From: Halobacteriales archaeon QS_9_67_15
GTDB taxonomy: Archaea; Halobacteriota; Halobacteria; Halobacteriales; Haloarculaceae
DNA length: 14,581 nucleotides
Assembly (NCBI GenBank): GCA_003023165.1
Contig: PXSD01000153.1
Location: 1 to 14,581 of the forward strand
Direction: 5' to 3'
Of this stretch, positions 1-6,390 are shown piece after piece. Within the stretch, counting starts at the first letter, position 1, and every line of letters starts with the position of its first letter. Made by a program: the position numbers and the translations under genes. A model generated the notes under the pieces. It did not search any database, was not told the DNA's origin, and was given only the letters and a program-made list of their open reading frames with translations.

Positions 1-1
1 C

Positions 2-661
2 TTCGGAGCCGAGATGAACGAACCGTCGGCCCAACACGATAAAAATCTCTATTGCCCGAAAGTTTCGCAGACGAGAACCGCCGAGACGGTGAAGGACGGC
101 TTCCAGTTCTACGACGATTTGCGGGAATTTCTCACCGGTTTCGGTATCGAAACGAACGAGGTCGAACGGTTCGAAACCGACTCGAACAGCGAACAGGAGA
201 CGGTTCGCCTTCGGCTCGGTGTAACGAATGACTCAGAGAACCTGCTGCGGTTCTTCAGCCGCATCGGATACCGATACGATCGGGAGAAACAGCGACGTTC
301 AGTGAAAGCGATCCAGTACCTCCGGACGAAAGAACGGGAGATCGAGCGCAGGGAAGCTATCGAATCGGAGGCGCAGACACTGGCGGACGGCGGAAGTAGC
401 GCCGAATCGATCAAGGCGGAATTCGACATCAACGACCGCTTCATGGAGCGAAGTGTCTGGGGCGGTCGTGATAGCAGACCTCGTCCGGACGAGGACTTCC
501 CCGGATTCGAGGAGTTTTGTGAAGCAGTCGAGGTCGCGGACGACCACACGATACTCGATGAAGTCGTCGCGATCCGCCGGGCAGGTCGAAAAGAGGTGTA
601 CGACATCGGCGTCTCCCACGAGGCACACAACTTCGTGGCAAACGGGTTCGTCGTCTCGAAC
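2..661 (+). other. C-terminal part of RtcB intein with LAGLIDADG-type endonuclease remnant
   Basis: The window opens inside an intein inserted in RtcB. FGAEMNEPSAQ and NLYCPKVSQTRT near the start resemble the second half of a LAGLIDADG homing endonuclease domain, as does LLRFFSRIGYRYDREK further on. The C-terminal splicing blocks are clear: VYDIGVSHEAHNFVANGFVV followed by SN (block F/G), ending in the asparagine that cyclises. The +1 residue is the catalytic Cys of the ligase at 662-664. The penultimate residue is Ser, not the usual His. Codon use is visibly richer in A and T than in the ligase portion, which suggests a separate history. The N-terminal splicing blocks and the first LAGLIDADG motif lie outside the window, so endonuclease activity cannot be judged. 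Confidence 0.9.
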
Positions 662-1858
662 TGCGGCGTCCGGATGCTGAAAACGCCGCTCACCTACGAC
701 GACGTGGAGGGTCGCGAGGAGGAACTCGTCGACGCGCTGTTCGCGAACATCCCGTCCGGGCTCGGCGGAGGTGGCGTCTACGAGGGGACGAAGGCGGACG
801 TCGACGCTATCTTAGAGCGCGGGATGGAGTGGGCGCTGGAGAACGACTTCGCGCTCCCCGCAGACCTCGAACACTGCGAGGACGAGGGCGTCCGTCACGA
901 CGCCGACCCGAGCAGGGTCTCGCAGAAAGCGAAGGACCGCGGGAAGAACCAGACCGGAAGTCTCGGGAGCGGGAACCACTTCCTCGAAGTCCAGCGCGTG
1001 ACGGACGTGTATCGCGAGGACGTGGCGGAACAGTTCGGGCTCGCGCCGGACCGGATCGTCGTCCTCATCCACTGCGGGTCGCGCGGGCTCGGCCACCAGG
1101 TCTGTACGGACTACCTCCGGGACATCGAACAGGCCCACGCCGGACTGCTCGACCGGTTGCCGGACAGGGAACTCGCCGCGGCACCGGCCGGCTCGCAGCT
1201 CGCGGAGGACTACTACGGCGCGATGTGTGCCGCGATCAACTTCGCGTGGGTGAACCGACAGCTCATCATGCACCGGACGCGGGAGGTGTTCGGGAAAGTC
1301 TTCGACGTGTCCGTCGCCGAGATGGACCTCCTGTACGACGTGGCCCACAACATCGCGAAGAAGGAGGCTCACGAGGTCGAAGGCAGCGAGGCGTCGGAGA
1401 CGTCTCGGGCAACCGGCGAAGCCGGCGACGGGGAGGAGCGGGAGCTGTTCGTCCACCGGAAGGGCGCGACGCGCGCGTTCCCCGCCGGACGCCCGGAGGT
1501 GCCGCCGGCGTACCAAGACGTCGGCCAGCCGATCCTGATCCCCGGGAGCATGGGCGCGGGGAGCTACGTCCTGCGCGGCGGCGAGCGGTCGCTGTCGGAG
1601 ACGTTCGGGTCCACGGCCCACGGTGCGGGGCGACTGATGAGTCGGACGCAGGCGAAACAGGAGTTCTGGGGCGGGGACGTCCGGGACGACCTGCGCGAGC
1701 AGGACCACGTCTACGTCAAGGCACAGAGCGGGGCGACGGTCGCCGAGGAGGCGCCGGGCGTCTACAAGGACGTCGACGAGGTCGTCAGGGTGTCGGACGC
1801 GCTCGGCATCGGCGACCGCGTCGCTCGAACCTTCCCCGTCTGTACCATCAAGGGTTGA
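2..1858 (+). CDS. rtcB: RNA-splicing ligase RtcB, intein-containing (5' partial)
   Basis: RtcB joins RNA ends with 2',3'-cyclic phosphate or 3'-phosphate to 5'-OH ends using GTP and Mn2+; in archaea it seals tRNA exons. The reading frame is open from the window edge, so the true start lies upstream; the ATG at 14 is internal. Bases 2-661 encode intein. The ligase resumes at 662 with CGVRMLKTPL, whose Cys is the metal-binding cysteine (Cys98 of Pyrococcus horikoshii RtcB). Further family motifs follow in order: GSLGSGNHFLEV, HCGSRGLGHQ, DVAHNIAKKEAHEV and STAHGAGR, the last carrying the histidine that is guanylylated. A short acidic Ser/Gly-rich insertion sits between the DVAHN block and LFVHRKGATRAF, a common haloarchaeal elaboration. 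The stop is TGA at 1856-1858. The ligase portion looks intact in what can be seen; family assignment is near certain. Confidence 0.96.
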   Translation, partial: FGAEMNEPSAQHDKNLYCPKVSQTRTAETVKDGFQFYDDLREFLTGFGIETNEVERFETDSNSEQETVRLRLGVTNDSENLLRFFSRIGYRYDREKQRRSVKAIQYLRTKEREIERREAIESEAQTLADGGSSAESIKAEFDINDRFMERSVWGGRDSRPRPDEDFPGFEEFCEAVEVADDHTILDEVVAIRRAGRKEVYDIGVSHEAHNFVANGFVVSNCGVRMLKTPLTYDDVEGREEELVDALFANIPSGLGGGGVYEGTKADVDAILERGMEWALENDFALPADLEHCEDEGVRHDADPSRVSQKAKDRGKNQTGSLGSGNHFLEVQRVTDVYREDVAEQFGLAPDRIVVLIHCGSRGLGHQVCTDYLRDIEQAHAGLLDRLPDRELAAAPAGSQLAEDYYGAMCAAINFAWVNRQLIMHRTREVFGKVFDVSVAEMDLLYDVAHNIAKKEAHEVEGSEASETSRATGEAGDGEERELFVHRKGATRAFPAGRPEVPPAYQDVGQPILIPGSMGAGSYVLRGGERSLSETFGSTAHGAGRLMSRTQAKQEFWGGDVRDDLREQDHVYVKAQSGATVAEEAPGVYKDVDEVVRVSDALGIGDRVARTFPVCTIKG

Positions 1859-1885
1859 CAGGGCCGGGTCCCGACTCGTCGGGGA

Positions 1886-2413
1886 TCACCGTTCTGGGCC
1901 GTCCCACGTGTCGAGGACCGTCTCGTTGCCCGCGGGTGGCGTGTAGAGGACGACGACCCTGCTCGCCGGCGAGACCTCGCGGCCGAACGCGTTGCGACGG
2001 CTCAACTGGACTGTCGCGCCCGGCTCTATCAGCGTCTCGTTCTCGACGCCGGCGAGTTGGCTCCAGGCGACGCTCGTCTCGCCGCTCCTGACCGTGAGAT
2101 TGCCCGCGGTAAACGACTCGCCGCGGTCGTGGGTCACGATGAGGACCGACGACTCGTCGACGTAGTCGTAGGTGAAGTTGGCGTCGGGCCCCTCGCCGTA
2201 CGACCTGTCCTCGAGGAGGACGTACAGTCCGACGGAACTCGTGACGAGGAGTGTGATGGCGATGAGGATGGCGACGCCCGCGAACTCCGAGACCGCACGG
2301 TCATTGGGTCGACGCGGCGACCCCTCCGTCCGAGGCGAGCGTCTCTCGTCCGTGACACTGCGCCCCTCAGCCTGCTCGTCGCTTCGACCGGCGGACGCGT
2401 CCGTGGCTGCCAT
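1886..2413 (-). CDS. Type IV pilin-like / archaellin-type secreted protein
   Basis: This 175-aa protein has a short charged N-terminus, then NDRAVSEFAGVAILIAITL near residues 37-55, continuing into a single hydrophobic helix to about residue 68. That matches the N-terminal domain of haloarchaeal type IV pilins, where a prepilin peptidase cuts just before the hydrophobic helix. The rest (residues 69-175) is a beta-rich, Asp/Glu/Thr-rich outer domain with possible N-glycosylation sites (NFT, NLT, NET). Such proteins are assembled into pili or anchored outside the membrane. I chose the ATG at 2411-2413: a TATA-like TTTGTATAGG lies about 30 bases upstream, and the extra residues in the longer frame look non-coding. 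The gene converges on rtcB with a 27-base gap. No other pilus genes are nearby, so it is an isolated pilin-like gene. Its specific role is unknown. Confidence 0.82.
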   Translation of the reverse strand: MAATDASAGRSDEQAEGRSVTDERRSPRTEGSPRRPNDRAVSEFAGVAILIAITLLVTSSVGLYVLLEDRSYGEGPDANFTYDYVDESSVLIVTHDRGESFTAGNLTVRSGETSVAWSQLAGVENETLIEPGATVQLSRRNAFGREVSPASRVVVLYTPPAGNETVLDTWDGPER

Positions 2414-2437
2414 CGTCCGCTCCGAGGTAGACGGACC

Positions 2438-2452
2438 GACCCCTATACAAAC
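2438..2452 (-). promoter_or_regulatory. TATA-like promoter of the pilin-like gene
   Basis: On the minus strand TTTGTATAGG lies about 28-38 bases before the ATG at 2413, the distance expected for a short-leader haloarchaeal transcript. It stands out in a GC-rich surround and supports the shorter start. Confidence 0.5.
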
Positions 2453-2601
2453 TTCGACGGGAGTATCAGATTCGATAGCCGATCGGACGCGGCGCGGGTG
2501 GGGAGACCAGCGAATAGGGAACGATGTAGAGAGAGGGAACATCACGATGGGGGAGACCGGCAGGGGGAAAGCCTTTGAGACCGAGTGGCCACGGACCTAG
2601 T

Positions 2602-3453
2602 ATGATAGACGAGACGGTCGAGGAGATCGCGGACATGCAGACGCACAGTTCGTCCGTCGTCGCCGTGAAGGCGGCCGAGGCGTTGCTCGTCCTGACCGAG
2701 CGGGAGTATCCGACCGTCGAGGAGTACGTCCGGACGCTCGAGCGGAACAGTCACGCGCTCCGCCGTGCGAACCCCTCGCACGCGTCGCTCCAAACGACAC
2801 AGCGCGAAATCGTCTCGACAGTGGAGGAAGCCGACGACGAGTCGGTGGCCGACGCGAAAGCGCGGACCCACGACGTGGTCGAATCCGTCGTCGCACGCAT
2901 CGAATCGGCGAAAGAGCGCGCCGCCGAGCGGGCGGTCGAGTACCTCGAAGACGGGTCGACGATTCTGACGCACGACTACTCCTCGACGGTCCTCGAAGCC
3001 ATCGAACGGGCCGTCGACGACGGCGTCTCGCTAGAGATCTACTGTACTGAGGCCCGACCGCGATACCTCGGGCGGAAACTGGTGCGAACGCTCGCCGATG
3101 TCGACGCCGTCGATGCCCACCTGATCGCCGACGGTGCCGCCGGCCACTTCCTCTCGGGGACCGGCCAGGTCGTCGTCGGGATGGACTGCATCGTCGAGGA
3201 CACACTGTACAACCGCATTGGCACCTACCCGCTCGCAGCAACGGCGAACGACGCCGGTGTCCCCGTCCGCGTCATCGGTGCCGAGGCGAAGATGGTCACC
3301 GGCGGCTTCGCCTTCGAAAACGAACACCGGTCGGCCAGCGAAGTCATCCGCGAACCCGCCGACGGCTTCGCCATCGAGAACCCCGCCTACGACGCCACTC
3401 CCACCCGCCTCCTCGACGCCGTCGTCACTGACGAGCAGGTCCACGACTTCTGA
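2602..3453 (+). CDS. eIF2B / ribose-1,5-bisphosphate isomerase-like protein
   Basis: This 283-aa protein belongs to the eIF2B alpha/beta/delta - MtnA - R15P isomerase superfamily. Residues 1-110 are the helical N-terminal domain. The Rossmann-like domain follows with THDYSSTV (123-130), EIYCTEARPRYLG (145-157), VVGMDCIVED (191-200), NRIGTYPLA (204-212) and IGAEAKM (225-231). Isomerases of this fold use a Cys/Asp pair. Here the Asp in GMD (195) is present, but the Cys position in the TH-C-x-S motif is Asp125, so ordinary R15P isomerase chemistry is doubtful. The ATG at 2602 is chosen because an AT-richer stretch (AAAGCCTTTGAGA) lies about 25-38 bases upstream, and residues upstream of it look non-coding. 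It is divergent from the pilin gene and not part of a visible operon. It could act in nucleotide salvage, or be a regulatory eIF2B-like protein; the family is sure, the reaction is not. Confidence 0.85.
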   Translation: MIDETVEEIADMQTHSSSVVAVKAAEALLVLTEREYPTVEEYVRTLERNSHALRRANPSHASLQTTQREIVSTVEEADDESVADAKARTHDVVESVVARIESAKERAAERAVEYLEDGSTILTHDYSSTVLEAIERAVDDGVSLEIYCTEARPRYLGRKLVRTLADVDAVDAHLIADGAAGHFLSGTGQVVVGMDCIVEDTLYNRIGTYPLAATANDAGVPVRVIGAEAKMVTGGFAFENEHRSASEVIREPADGFAIENPAYDATPTRLLDAVVTDEQVHDF

Positions 3454-3481
3454 TACTGTCAGCTGTAACTTCCCGAAGATA

Positions 3482-3503
3482 TTCGCCGCCCCGGGGCGGC
3501 GAA
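3482..3503. repeat. 22-bp perfect palindrome downstream of eIF2B-like gene
   Basis: TTCGCCGCCCC is followed directly by its exact reverse complement GGGGCGGCGAA, with no loop. It lies 28 bases after the stop codon of the eIF2B-like gene. There is no T-run after it, so it is not a typical archaeal terminator. It could be a dyad protein-binding site, a transcript-end hairpin or a scar of a mobile element. Confidence 0.6.
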
Positions 3504-3534
3504 ATTCGTGACAGACGTACAGCCGGCCGTATGA

Positions 3535-3675
3535 AGCGTCTCGCTCGATTCACCCCAGTATGCGGGCATCGGGAGTGTCTATGGGTTCGAACGCAGCGAC
3601 CTCACGCTCTCGGTCATCGTCTGCTCCGCCGTGGTCGGTGTCGTCCCGGAGAACGGCGGAGACGCAGAACAGTGA
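3535..3675 (+). pseudogene. Orphan coding-like fragment (3' end of a lost gene?)
   Basis: This 46-codon stretch runs from a TGA at 3532-3534 to a TGA at 3673-3675 without an ATG. It reads as protein rather than noise: YAGIGSVYGFERSDLTL, then SVIVCSAVVGVVPENGG and a short polar tail, with mostly G or C third positions. It has one hydrophobic segment, so it may be the C-terminus of a membrane protein whose 5' part has been lost. The palindrome at 3482-3503 sits just upstream. I do not recognise the family. It could also be chance in GC-rich DNA. Confidence 0.3.
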
Positions 3676-3680
3676 CCTGC

Positions 3681-4082
3681 TCAGGGTTTGGCGGTGACCA
3701 TGTCGCAGTCCAGTTCCTCGCGGAGGAACGTCTCGATGTCGGGGTCGTCGACCAGTCGTCGGATCATCTCTCGCCAGCGACCCGCTTGTTTCTTGCCGAT
3801 GACGACGATGTCGGCGTCGATGTCGACGATCTCGTCGAGCAACGTCTCTTCGACGAGGAGACCGCTCCGGACGACGTATCTGGTCCCCGGCTGACGGCCG
3901 AAGGCCTGTTCGACGGCCGCTTTCAGCTCACGGCGCGTGGTCTTGTGGTTGTCCTGATACTGGTCGATATGGACGACGGTGAGTTGCGCGTCCCGCTCAG
4001 TCGCGATATCGATGGCCCGGGAGAGCGTCGCCTCCGAGTGTTCGGAGAGGGGGTAGCGTACTGGCACGACGACCTGCGTCAT
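3681..4082 (-). CDS. Universal stress protein (UspA) family protein
   Basis: This 133-aa single-domain protein has the UspA fold signature. It opens with the strand TQVVVPVRYPL, then SRAIDIATERDAQLTVVHID around residues 20-40, and DADIVVIGKKQAG late in the chain. UspA proteins are soluble cytoplasmic dimers; some bind ATP through G-x2-G-x9-G-(S/T). Here the region after VVIG has no such motif, so this is probably a non-ATP-binding member. The ATG at 4080-4082 is preferred. A GTG at 4095-4097 would add five residues (VNRRS read as M), but the first strand begins right after the ATG. The AT-rich stretch TCAATCAAAAGCTT on the minus strand about 30-45 bases upstream may carry the promoter. The neighbouring nucleotidase gene lies upstream on the same strand with a separate start. 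Its stress or partner is unknown. Confidence 0.85.
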   Translation of the reverse strand: MTQVVVPVRYPLSEHSEATLSRAIDIATERDAQLTVVHIDQYQDNHKTTRRELKAAVEQAFGRQPGTRYVVRSGLLVEETLLDEIVDIDADIVVIGKKQAGRWREMIRRLVDDPDIETFLREELDCDMVTAKP

Positions 4083-4157
4083 CGAACGTCGGTTCACAGC
4101 GCCTACGCGTGAAGCTTTTGATTGAACTCGCCGGGAATCCAGCGATACTCCGTCGGA

Positions 4158-5513
4158 TCAGTCCTCTGTGACGGCCTCGGGGAGTCGTCCCTCCAGCCGA
4201 GCGTCGATACCGCACTCGCGAGCGTACTCGACGAGCACCTCGTACTGCATGTCGTAGCGCTCGACGGCGTGGTCTTCGGTGAGCGTCGGGAATTCGCGGT
4301 CAGTGATGAGGATGTAATTGGGGACTGCGACGGTGTACCGACCGTCCGATTGGATTGGCTCACCGTCGACGACCGCTTCGTAGCTCCCGTCTTTCCCGGC
4401 CACGGAGAGTCCGCTGACGTGGCCGTACCAGTAGTCGTTGAGCCCGTCGAGCCCTCGCCCGTCGGCCTCGGCGACGACCGACTGGAGTTCCGCCCCGGAG
4501 ACCGACGCGACGACCACAGGCTCCTCGAACGGACTCACGCTGATGAGGTCCGCGACGGTCACGTCCCCGGAGAGCGCGGGCCCTTCGCGGATGCCGCCGC
4601 CGTTCTGCAGGCCCACGTCCGCGCCCGTCTTCCAGCGGTAGGCGTCGGCCACGAAGTTCCCCAGTCGCCACTCACCAGTGAAACGACTCTCGCGAGAGCG
4701 TGAGAGCGGGTCGGCCACGTGTCCGACTACCTCGTCCAGCCCCTCTGTTTCGATGCGTGCAGTCAGCGCCGCTTCGAGTGATGGGTCCGGCTCGCGATCC
4801 TGGGCGTCGTGTCGGGTCACAGAACCGGTCGCGAGGTCGATCTCGTAGACGTACTGCCCCGTCGCGCCCGGTCTAGTCAGTGGTGTCCCGTCGACCACCG
4901 TGTCCGTCTGGTCGTGCGAATGGCCGGCGAGGACGGCGTCAACACCGGTTTCGCTGGCTATCGCCCGCGCGTCGTCCTCGTTGGTGTGGGCGAGCGCGAG
5001 GACCTGGTTCGCACCGCGGTCGCGGAGCCGTGGCACCCACCGGTCCACGGTCTCGACGGCGGCCTCGAAGTCCAGCGCGTCCGTCCCGGGCGTCATCTCG
5101 GGCGTCGCCGGGTCGAGGACGCCGACGACGCCGACCGTCGCGCCGTCGAGAGAGACCGTGATAGCGGGGTTTATTCCCGCCGAAGCGCCGAACCGCTCGC
5201 CGTCCAGGGTGACGTTTGCGAGGAGCCACTGCTGAGGAGCGGCTTCGGCGATCGCCCTGAGCGCGTCGAAGCCGTGGTCGAAATCGTGGTTGCCGACCGT
5301 CTCGACGTGCGGGTCGACCGCCTCGAAGAAGTCCAGCGACTGTCGACCGTCGGCTACCAACGAAAGGACGCCGGGACCGGTGTTGTCGCCGGACCCGGCG
5401 ACGAGCGTGTCCGCGCCGCGTCGCGCGTCGAGGAGAGTGGCGACGCGAGCGATCCGCGCTGGGGTGTCGTACGCGTTCTCGAGGTCGGTGTAGTGGAGAA
5501 CCCGGGGCGACAT
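4158..5513 (-). CDS. 5'-nucleotidase / 2',3'-cyclic phosphodiesterase family metallophosphoesterase
   Basis: This 451-aa protein is of the UshA/YfkN-type two-domain 5'-nucleotidase family. The N-terminal metallophosphoesterase domain shows LHYTDLENAY (6-15), GSGDNTGPG (40-48), VGNHDFDHG (73-81), LAHTNED (174-180) and LAGHSHDQ (195-202), which cover the metal and phosphate ligands. The usual D-x-H of the first motif is D-L-E here, a variant worth noting. The C-terminal substrate-binding domain shows GNFVADAYR (285-293), QNGGGIREG (303-311) and a DYWYGHVSGL region (360-369). There is no signal peptide, so it should act in the cytoplasm, unlike periplasmic UshA. The ATG at 5511-5513 puts the first beta strand directly at the N-terminus. 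It is divergent from the small zinc-ribbon gene at 5599. Likely substrates are nucleoside 5'-monophosphates or 2',3'-cyclic nucleotides; which one cannot be told. Confidence 0.9.
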   Translation of the reverse strand: MSPRVLHYTDLENAYDTPARIARVATLLDARRGADTLVAGSGDNTGPGVLSLVADGRQSLDFFEAVDPHVETVGNHDFDHGFDALRAIAEAAPQQWLLANVTLDGERFGASAGINPAITVSLDGATVGVVGVLDPATPEMTPGTDALDFEAAVETVDRWVPRLRDRGANQVLALAHTNEDDARAIASETGVDAVLAGHSHDQTDTVVDGTPLTRPGATGQYVYEIDLATGSVTRHDAQDREPDPSLEAALTARIETEGLDEVVGHVADPLSRSRESRFTGEWRLGNFVADAYRWKTGADVGLQNGGGIREGPALSGDVTVADLISVSPFEEPVVVASVSGAELQSVVAEADGRGLDGLNDYWYGHVSGLSVAGKDGSYEAVVDGEPIQSDGRYTVAVPNYILITDREFPTLTEDHAVERYDMQYEVLVEYARECGIDARLEGRLPEAVTED

Positions 5514-5565
5514 GGGTCTGCAACCAGTCACCGCTGGCCCAAATCGGCTTCGATGCCGCGACGGA

Positions 5566-5578
5566 AGGGTTTACACCG
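5566..5578 (+). promoter_or_regulatory. TATA-like promoter of the double-CxxC gene
   Basis: GAAGGGTTTACA ends about 24 bases before the ATG at 5599. It matches the BRE plus TATA layout of haloarchaeal promoters and implies an almost leaderless transcript. Confidence 0.6.
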
Positions 5579-5598
5579 CCCTGCCCGATACGACACCT

Positions 5599-5838
5599 AT
5601 GGAGGCGAAGTCCGGTCCCGACGCCGAGACACTGTACGTCGACACCGAGGACGCCGAACGCGGGTCCGACGGCCCGTTCTTCGTCGTCTACCGGAGTCCC
5701 GACGCCGAGCGGCGATGGGGCTACTACTGCGGGAACTGCGAGTCGTTCCGGACGGCCATGGACTCGATGGGCCGAATCAAGTGCGGTTCCTGCGGAAACC
5801 GCAAGAAGCCCGACGAGTGGGACGCCGCACACGAGTAG
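5599..5838 (+). CDS. Small double-CxxC zinc-ribbon protein (DUF5816-like)
   Basis: This 79-aa protein has two CxxC pairs, YYCGNC (42-47) and KCGSCG (61-66), spaced to form one zinc ribbon. Strings such as RRWGYYCGNCESF and RKKPDEWDAAHE recall a small haloarchaeal family that I believe is DUF5816; that family name is from memory. The first 40 residues (ERGSDGPFFVVYRSPDAERR) are acidic and probably form the beta strands packing on the ribbon. It is soluble with no membrane segment. The start at 5599 is supported by the TATA-like element about 25 bases upstream and by the conserved-looking N-terminus. It is divergent from the nucleotidase (85-base gap) and stands alone on its strand. It may bind nucleic acid or protein, but no function is known to me. 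Confidence 0.8.
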   Translation: MEAKSGPDAETLYVDTEDAERGSDGPFFVVYRSPDAERRWGYYCGNCESFRTAMDSMGRIKCGSCGNRKKPDEWDAAHE

Positions 5839-5956
5839 CCCACGCGTCTGTTCTCACAGTTCCGCCGCGTCTCGACTTCTCACCGCCTAGGAGCGTCGAC
5901 TCGGCGGACCGGCGCTTTCGTTTGCGACCGACCTCTCCGAAACGTGTTAGCTGTGA

Positions 5957-5972
5957 CAACACTTAATTAGTG
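5957..5972 (+). promoter_or_regulatory. TATA-like promoter of the 102-aa conserved gene
   Basis: ACACTTAATTAGTGT contains a TTAATTAG core about 25-33 bases before the ATG at 5994. The site is itself a perfect inverted repeat (ACACTAATTAAGTGT read on the other strand, allowing for the central bases), so a regulator dimer could share it. Confidence 0.55.
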
Positions 5973-5993
5973 TGGAGTGGTATCGATACACGA

Positions 5994-6302
5994 ATGAGGG
6001 CTGTTACCAAGCGCCTCGACGAGAAGGCCCAGTCGATCTTCGCAGACCTCGGATACGCGGTGACCGACCGCGGGGGAGAGTATCTCGCCGAGCGGAAGTG
6101 GCGCGCCGTCCACGTCACACCCGCAGAGACGTTCGACGAGACGCCCGAGTCCGGCGAGTATCGGTGTTTCGTCACCTGGACAGAAGACGTGCCGGACCTC
6201 GAGACGCGTCTCGAGGCGGCCGACCCCGACTACGAGTGGGCGATAATGGGCGTCGACGACGAGGGCGACTACGAGGTCGCCAGCCGACGGACTTCGGCCT
6301 GA
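5994..6302 (+). CDS. Conserved haloarchaeal hypothetical protein (DUF7116-like)
   Basis: This 102-aa soluble, acidic protein has no membrane segment or signal peptide. It starts MRAVTKRLDEKAQSIFADLG and contains RAERKWRAV-like text (here LAERKWRAVHV), YRCFVTWTEDV near the middle, and DYEWAIMGVDDEGDYEV near the end. The pattern resembles a small haloarchaeal family that I recall as DUF7116; that identification is from memory. The ATG at 5994 fits the AT-rich promoter about 25 bases upstream. A T-run follows the stop. The alternation of hydrophobic and charged residues suggests an alpha/beta fold. No catalytic motif is visible and no function is proposed. It sits between the zinc-ribbon gene and the membrane pair but is separated from both by promoters. 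Confidence 0.78.
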   Translation: MRAVTKRLDEKAQSIFADLGYAVTDRGGEYLAERKWRAVHVTPAETFDETPESGEYRCFVTWTEDVPDLETRLEAADPDYEWAIMGVDDEGDYEVASRRTSA

Positions 6303-6318
6303 GTTCGCTGAACCGACG

Positions 6319-6323
6319 TTTTT
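6319..6323 (+). terminator. Short T-run after the 102-aa gene
   Basis: Five T residues (GACGTTTTTCGACC) lie 17 bases after the stop at 6302. Archaeal transcription often ends at such U-runs. The run is short, so this is a weak call. Confidence 0.35.
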
Positions 6324-6361
6324 CGACCGACACCGACCGTCCGCAGAGGCGATACCGTTTC

Positions 6362-6387
6362 ATGCACGGAGCGATATCTCCGTGCAT
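6362..6387. promoter_or_regulatory. 26-bp inverted repeat over the start of the membrane pair
   Basis: ATGCACGGAG and CTCCGTGCAT are exact 10-bp inverted arms around CGATAT. The right arm ends 3 bases before the ATG at 6391. A TATA-like CGTTTCAT lies just before the left arm, so the repeat would cover the transcription start. It is a candidate operator, or an RNA hairpin at the 5' end of the transcript. Confidence 0.55.
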
Positions 6388-6390
6388 AGA

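Noticed and set aside
1869..1885. Small hairpin between convergent rtcB and pilin-like gene as a terminator
   Set aside because: Only a five-pair stem with a CTCG loop and no T-run on either strand; too weak to call.
829..2091. Long plus-strand frame of 420 codons overlapping rtcB
   Set aside because: Arg/Gly/Pro-rich text typical of an off-frame reading of GC-rich DNA; rtcB motifs occupy the same bases in the real frame.
3575..3600. GGGTTCGAACG resembling a tRNA T-loop
   Set aside because: No acceptor, D or anticodon stems can be built around it, so it is a chance match.
3531..4112. Plus-strand frame of 193 codons opposite the UspA gene
   Set aside because: Antisense to a clear UspA domain; its N-terminal part is Arg-rich and off frame relative to the fragment at 3535-3675.
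4809..5966. Plus-strand frame of 385 codons opposite the nucleotidase
   Set aside because: All nucleotidase motifs are on the minus strand and the frame also swallows the double-CxxC gene out of frame.
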